Shown in pieces: positions 4,909 to 5,155 of a stretch of 5,155 bases of DNA. The stretch is from contig CACYQE010000055.1 in NCBI GenBank assembly GCA_902776515.1, positions 1 through 5,155 on the forward strand. The letters are read 5' to 3'. The notes beneath the pieces are model-generated. The model saw only the letters and a program-made list of their open reading frames with translations. It searched no databases and was not told the DNA's origin. A program made the translations under genes and the position numbers. Numbering within the stretch: position 1 is the stretch's first letter; every line of letters starts with the position of its first letter. Origin of the DNA: an uncultured Pseudomonadota bacterium (lineage in GTDB: Bacteria; Pseudomonadota; Alphaproteobacteria; Rs-D84).

Positions 4909-5155
4909 ATGGCAATATCAGTCCAAAACTTTATAAAACTGGCAAATTTTTATAACCAGATGACAAAAGTTATGTCGGCAATATGTGTGCAAAAGGGTGG
5001 AATTGCCATTGAAAAATATGTCGGACGTTTTTTTGCTGCAGATACTTTGGAATATATAGTAGAATATGGCGAACGTCTGATGAAAACGGACAAAGATGTC
5101 CCGGCCGAGGTTCGTGGTGTTATCGAACGTTTCAAACAGCAATTTGAAAAAGTTC
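4909..5155 (+). CDS. Hypothetical protein, N-terminal 82 residues, 3'-truncated by the window edge
   Basis: The frame is open from ATG 4909 to the last base, giving 82 complete codons (MAISVQNFIKLANFYNQMTK...). I do not recognise the family. The visible part has no signal peptide or membrane span and looks mostly alpha-helical, with heptad-like hydrophobic spacing in about residues 5-26 and a charged segment from about residue 48 to the edge ('EYIVEYGERLMKTDKDV', then 'VIERFKQQFEKV'), which could be helical or coiled-coil. Its reality is supported by the perfect -10, a fitting -35, the strong GGGAG and a codon use like that of its neighbours. The minus-strand frames across the same bases lack such signals. 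It is transcribed divergently from the lipoprotein gene, with shared regulatory DNA, so the two may be co-regulated. Function is unknown. Confidence 0.82.
   Translation, partial: MAISVQNFIKLANFYNQMTKVMSAICVQKGGIAIEKYVGRFFAADTLEYIVEYGERLMKTDKDVPAEVRGVIERFKQQFEKV

Noticed and set aside
4918..5142. Minus-strand open frames of 74 and 61 codons near the right end
   Set aside because: They overlap the plus-strand gene at 4909, which has a promoter, Shine-Dalgarno and plausible codon use. The minus frames have none of these.

Overview
The window looks like a piece of chromosome from an AT-rich, probably reduced-genome alphaproteobacterium. I infer this from the style of FtsQ (its C-terminal 'IDMRDPARILVK'), the FtsQ-FtsA gene order and the low-GC codon use. 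A gut or host-associated lineage is plausible but cannot be proved from this sequence. There are no tRNA or rRNA genes, no mobile elements and no CRISPR array. The DNA is almost fully coding.

Layout. Positions 1-1942 (+ strand) hold a compact operon. It starts with the C-terminal two thirds of uvrB (nucleotide excision repair, cut by the window edge). Next is a 101-residue protein I do not recognise, and then tsaE, the ATPase of the tRNA t6A37 synthesis complex. The genes are 3 nt apart or overlap by 26 nt. Positions 1939-4399 (- strand) hold ftsQ followed by a 592-codon gene that fuses a complete FtsA (actin-like divisome anchor) to a C-terminal ribulose-phosphate 3-epimerase (RPE) domain. 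The tsaE gene and the fusion gene converge on a shared CTAG, so their stop codons overlap. Positions 4453-4833 (- strand) encode a small predicted lipoprotein with four cysteines. Positions 4909-5155 (+ strand) hold the start of an unrecognised, apparently helical protein that runs off the window.

Regulation. The 75-bp gap between the lipoprotein gene and the last gene carries two divergent, interleaved sigma70-type promoters. Their -35 elements lie in the arms of an inverted repeat (ATTGCC-N7-GGCAAT). The promoters assigned to the lipoprotein gene and to ftsQ both have a perfect TATAAT exactly 7 nt before the ATG and no Shine-Dalgarno sequence, which suggests leaderless mRNAs. The + strand gene instead has a short leader with a clear GGGAG.

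The most notable item is the FtsA-RPE fusion. A cell-division protein and a pentose-phosphate/Calvin-type isomerase domain sit in one uninterrupted reading frame. The basic amphipathic segment that normally ends FtsA is kept as the linker. The usual partner ftsZ does not follow.
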